DNA from: JBLMYQ01 sp050258375 | GTDB lineage: Bacteria; Bacillota; Clostridia; Acetivibrionales; UBA4821 | Reading direction: 5' to 3' | DNA length: 14,833 nt | Assembly: GCA_050258375.1 (NCBI GenBank) | Contig: JBLMYQ010000020.1 | Coordinates: 1-14,833 of the forward strand | Shown: positions 12,218-14,833 of the stretch, piece by piece | Numbering within the stretch: the first letter of the stretch is position 1 | How the letters are laid out: the number at the start of each line of letters is the position of its first letter | Translations under genes and position numbers: made by a program | Notes under the pieces: generated by a model | Seen by the model: the letters and a program-made list of their open reading frames with translations, nothing else | Told to the model about the DNA's origin: nothing | Database searches by the model: none

Positions 12218-13492
12218 ATGAATTTTCCTGCAATTATAGCATTATCGGTCTTTGTATTATCCTATGCAGTAATTATAAGTGAAAAGCTTCATAAGACAAT
12301 AATTGCTCTTGTAGGAGCAGCTGTGCTTGTTTTATTTGGAGTATTATCTCAGGAAGAGGCTATAGGGTTTATTGATTTTAATACAATAGGTCTTCTTGCT
12401 GGAATGATGATTATTGTTTCGGTAATAAAGCAAACGGGCTTATTTGAATATCTTGCAATCAGGCAGGCTAAGAAAGCAAAAGGGAATCCTGTAAAAATAA
12501 TGATTTCATTTTTGATTATTACTGCAATTCTTTCTGCTTTTTTAGATAATGTAACTACAATTATTGTAATAGTACCGGTTACTTTAAATATATGCAGATT
12601 GATTGGCGTTAACCCAATTCCTTTTGTAATATGTGAAATATTCGCATCAAATATTGGCGGAACTGCAACATTGATTGGTGATCCGCCGAATATACTGATA
12701 GGAAGTGCAACTCAGCTAAGTTTCAGTGACTTTATATGGAATCTAGCGCCTATATCAATAATTTGTATTCTTGTAAGTATTTTTGCTTTCAAGCTAATAT
12801 TCAAAAAGGATTTACAAAAGGCGGATTCTATTGAAAAGCTAATGGAAATGGATGAAAAAAATGCTATTGTTGATTCTGCGCTGTTAATCAAGAGCCTTAT
12901 TGTAACGTCGCTAGTGATTTTGGGATTTTTCCTGCATGGAGCTTTACATATTGGTACTGCATCAATAGCTCTAGCGGGGGCAGCGATTTTATTAACAATT
13001 GCAAAGGTTGATGTAGAAGAAGCTTTTGATGGTGTGGAATGGACAACCATATTCTTTTTTGTAGGATTATTCATATTGGTAGGTGGATTAGAGAAAACAG
13101 GCATATTGAAATATTTAGCAAAACTGACTTTTGAAAGCACAGGAGGAAATATATTATTAACAGGGTTGGCAATTCTCTGGGTTTCGGCCATATTATCTGC
13201 ATTTATTGATAATATACCTTTTGTAGCTACAATGATACCGATGATTAGAACATTTGGTGAATTATCAGGAGCAGGGAATATTGATTTTCTTTGGTGGTGC
13301 CTTGCCTTAGGGGCTTGCTTCGGAGGCAATGGCACAATAATAGGTGCTTCTGCAAATGTTATTGGGGTTGATGCCCTAAAGAATTCTGGCTACAGCATTT
13401 CGTTCAAGGAATTTTTCAAGATTGCATTTCCGGTAATGATATTAACAATGGTTATTGCAACAATATATGCAAGAATAGTGCTGTACCATTAA
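12218..13492 (+). CDS. ArsB/NhaD-type (ion transporter superfamily) permease
   Basis: Polytopic inner-membrane transporter of about 424 aa with an internal two-fold repeat. The first half has SAFLDNVTTIIVIVPVT and GGTATLIGDPPNILIGS; the second has SAFIDNIPFVATMIPMI and GGNGTIIGASANVIG. These paired D-N and G-x-P-x-N loops define the ArsB/NhaD/CitM (ion transporter) superfamily. Whether it carries Na+/H+, arsenite or an organic anion cannot be decided; no arsenic genes are nearby. Start choice is uncertain: AGGAGG (12199-12204) lies 4 bases before TTG 12209 and 13 before ATG 12218; the upstream frame opens at TTG 12173 with no ribosome site. It follows the adaptor gene by 83 bp without a clear terminator and may be in the same operon. 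Confidence 0.88.
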   Translation: MNFPAIIALSVFVLSYAVIISEKLHKTIIALVGAAVLVLFGVLSQEEAIGFIDFNTIGLLAGMMIIVSVIKQTGLFEYLAIRQAKKAKGNPVKIMISFLIITAILSAFLDNVTTIIVIVPVTLNICRLIGVNPIPFVICEIFASNIGGTATLIGDPPNILIGSATQLSFSDFIWNLAPISIICILVSIFAFKLIFKKDLQKADSIEKLMEMDEKNAIVDSALLIKSLIVTSLVILGFFLHGALHIGTASIALAGAAILLTIAKVDVEEAFDGVEWTTIFFFVGLFILVGGLEKTGILKYLAKLTFESTGGNILLTGLAILWVSAILSAFIDNIPFVATMIPMIRTFGELSGAGNIDFLWWCLALGACFGGNGTIIGASANVIGVDALKNSGYSISFKEFFKIAFPVMILTMVIATIYARIVLYH

Positions 13493-13517
13493 AAGCATAA
13501 AATCAATATCTTACTTT

Positions 13518-14606
13518 TTATTTTTCAAGCCCTTGGGGTATATTAGTTAAAGAAAATCCTGGTTTGAAATTTTGCTGAGGGTTTTGAGCAGCTTTAGCTT
13601 CTACTTCGGCAAAGTGCTGCTGCAAGGGAGTAAGTTCTGCATCAGGTTGATTTTTTTCTTGTGCTTGTGATGTACGTTCCTGTGCCCTGCCTCTTAAAAA
13701 GGGCTTATGACTGATTTTGATTTCTCTATTATCATATCTTGTATCTTCGCACGGATGTCCTTTATCCTCAAGTATATGAGACTTATTAAATTCAGTATCG
13801 CTTTTTAAGAAATGCTTCCAATTTCCTTTGTTAAAGCCTTCTTTATCTGAGGCAGAGTCAAAGGTTAAATCCATGTTATACCAGCTGCCATTAACCTTTG
13901 CCTGATTCCAAGCATGATGTCCCATGTCTCCAGGCTTTCCACCTTGTCCGCCGACAGTTATACACTCTATGCCATTATCATTTAATATTGCTTCTAAAGC
14001 TTTTGAATATCCCTGACATATTGCTTGCCTGTCTATAAGTGCGCCTGCCAAATCTCCATCCCGTATTCTGTTTTTTTGGTCATCGTCAAAACTAATATAA
14101 TTGCCCAATTCATGGTAAATTCGTTCTGCTTTTTCCTCTTCTGACATTAATGGGTTTACCAGCTTTTTAAAGTCATCCATCGTTTGGTTGATTTGAAGCA
14201 TTTCTTCTGCTGAGTATGATTCAAAGCCGTTCCAGGAAATAGTTGAAATATTAAAGCTTGAGTTTACATCTTCTAAATCACCAACAGATTTTATTTGTTC
14301 CTGTGATAAATACCGGATATTTGGTATGTTTAAATCTAATTTGTTTAAATGGGACAATCCTTCTATACTGTTAATATAAGAAGCTATGTCAATATTAGGG
14401 TCATTTATTATAAGCTTTAATCCTTTAAGATTAGGCAAGGATTCAAGTCCTTTTCCTGAAGGAATATTATCTAGCTCTAATGATTCTATTGTGGATAATG
14501 CTTTTGGGGATAAACCGAATAAACCACCAAATCTTAATTTGTGTTGTTCTTTGAGAATTTGCTTTAAATGATTATATAGTTGTTTATTTTTTTTGAGTGC
14601 ATCCAT
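13518..14606 (-). CDS. Transglutaminase-like protein with leucine-rich N-terminus, 362 aa
   Basis: The second of two close ATGs is chosen (14606) because GAGGT (14613-14617) lies six bases upstream; it abuts the first ATG (14612). No signal peptide or membrane helix is seen, so the protein is probably cytoplasmic. Residues about 30-105 contain leucine-rich repeat-like segments (LESLPNLKGLKLIINDPN, LSHLNKLDLNIPNIRYL). Residues 150-270 hold a transglutaminase/protease-like core with C197 (RQAICQGYSKAL), H231 (GHHAWNQ) and D246 (WYNMDLTFD), an intact catalytic triad. The last 80 residues are Gln/Ala/Glu-rich and likely disordered. The family could be a protease, peptide cyclase-like enzyme or cross-linker; substrate unknown. 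It converges on the ArsB/NhaD-type gene, 25 bp apart, with no visible terminator between. Confidence 0.82.
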   Translation of the reverse strand: MDALKKNKQLYNHLKQILKEQHKLRFGGLFGLSPKALSTIESLELDNIPSGKGLESLPNLKGLKLIINDPNIDIASYINSIEGLSHLNKLDLNIPNIRYLSQEQIKSVGDLEDVNSSFNISTISWNGFESYSAEEMLQINQTMDDFKKLVNPLMSEEEKAERIYHELGNYISFDDDQKNRIRDGDLAGALIDRQAICQGYSKALEAILNDNGIECITVGGQGGKPGDMGHHAWNQAKVNGSWYNMDLTFDSASDKEGFNKGNWKHFLKSDTEFNKSHILEDKGHPCEDTRYDNREIKISHKPFLRGRAQERTSQAQEKNQPDAELTPLQQHFAEVEAKAAQNPQQNFKPGFSLTNIPQGLEK

Positions 14607-14644
14607 TCCCATACCTCAAATTATGGAATCAAGTATATAATTTT

Positions 14645-14673
14645 ATTATAACAGAAATTCCCTCATTATTAAA
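14645..14673 (-). promoter_or_regulatory. Promoter of the transglutaminase-like gene
   Basis: On the minus strand TTTAAT (14668-14673), 17 bp, then TATAAT (14645-14650), preceded by an extended -10 TG (TGTTATAAT, 14645-14653). The -35 is weak, but the extended -10 compensates. Transcription would start near 14638, about 30 bases before the ATG. Confidence 0.55.
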
Positions 14674-14726
14674 TAATAGGATTATAAAGGCAGGGAAAAC
14701 GCATGAATACAGATAATTCCAAATCC

Positions 14727-14830
14727 AGACCCTCCTAGCCTCCCTGATAGGGAGCGAATAGTAATTTCTATGAAGATTTTTCTATGAAAAACTACTTTTC
14801 GTCCCCTTTTTAGGGGAGAAAGAGGGGTCT
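14727..14830. repeat. 104-bp nested inverted repeat (MITE/REP-like element)
   Basis: The two ends are AGACCC (14727-14732) and GGGTCT (14825-14830). The left arm aligns over about 42 bases with the reverse complement of the right arm (roughly three quarters identical, small gaps). Each arm carries its own hairpin: CTCCCT-GAT-AGGGAG (14740-14754) on the left and CCCCT-TTTT-AGGGG (14803-14816) on the right. The centre contains a CTATGAA repeat (14768 and 14782). It has no ORF and lies close to the window edge. The nested structure is seen directly; non-autonomous mobile element is the likely reading. Confidence 0.6.
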
Positions 14831-14833
14831 AAG

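Noticed and set aside
12712..13335. 207-residue open frame on the minus strand
   Set aside because: It is a shadow of the ArsB/NhaD-type gene, which has clear family motifs in the plus frame.
13493..13517. Terminator between the two convergent genes
   Set aside because: Only 25 bp, A/T-rich, with no stem of useful length.

Overview
The window is AT-rich bacterial DNA with strong GGAGG-type ribosome binding sites, occasional TTG and GTG starts, A/T-rich spacers and consensus sigma-A promoters. This suggests a Bacillota genome, most likely class Clostridia. There are 16 credible protein genes, one probable broken mini-gene, no tRNA or rRNA, no CRISPR array and no recognisable transposase or integrase.

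Positions 1-4490 form an accessory region of small, unrelated adaptive genes: the end of an EamA/DMT-type permease, a Cys-rich DUF3795 protein, three GNAT acetyltransferases, a YbaK/ProX-type editing domain, and an unrecognised 149-aa protein on the opposite strand. A perfect 19-bp sequence, ATAACAATGCACTCTCGTA, occurs three times in the same orientation between these genes (327, 1851, 3256). A fourth gene junction (959-1039) holds a different palindromic site ending in GTTAAAC. One gene per unit with a short folded site after the stop codon resembles integron gene cassettes with attC sites. This is the most interesting feature of the window, but no integrase is visible, so the mechanism is inference.

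Positions 4490-5585 hold a frameshifted mini-ORF for a membrane peptide, a structured leader with its own promoter, and a sigma-70-family factor that lacks region 3, closed by a strong terminator.

Positions 5637-8055 are a metal-resistance unit: a CadC-type ArsR regulator with two metal sites, a consensus promoter with a TGAA-N6-TTCA operator, and a CadA/ZntA-type P1B-2 ATPase with an N-terminal His-rich tail. It ends in a bidirectional terminator shared with a small convergent Cys-rich protein.

Positions 8454-13492 look like one export operon driven by TTGACA-N17-TACAAT: ABC ATPase, ABC-2 permease, TetR regulator, HlyD-like lipoprotein adaptor and, after 83 bp, an ArsB/NhaD-type permease. 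The first four genes resemble YbhGFSR-type drug exporters in composition.

The last gene, on the minus strand, encodes a predicted cytoplasmic protein with a short leucine-rich N-terminus and an intact transglutaminase-like Cys-His-Asp triad. Upstream of it, at the window edge, lies a 104-bp nested inverted repeat that looks like a MITE-like or REP-like element.
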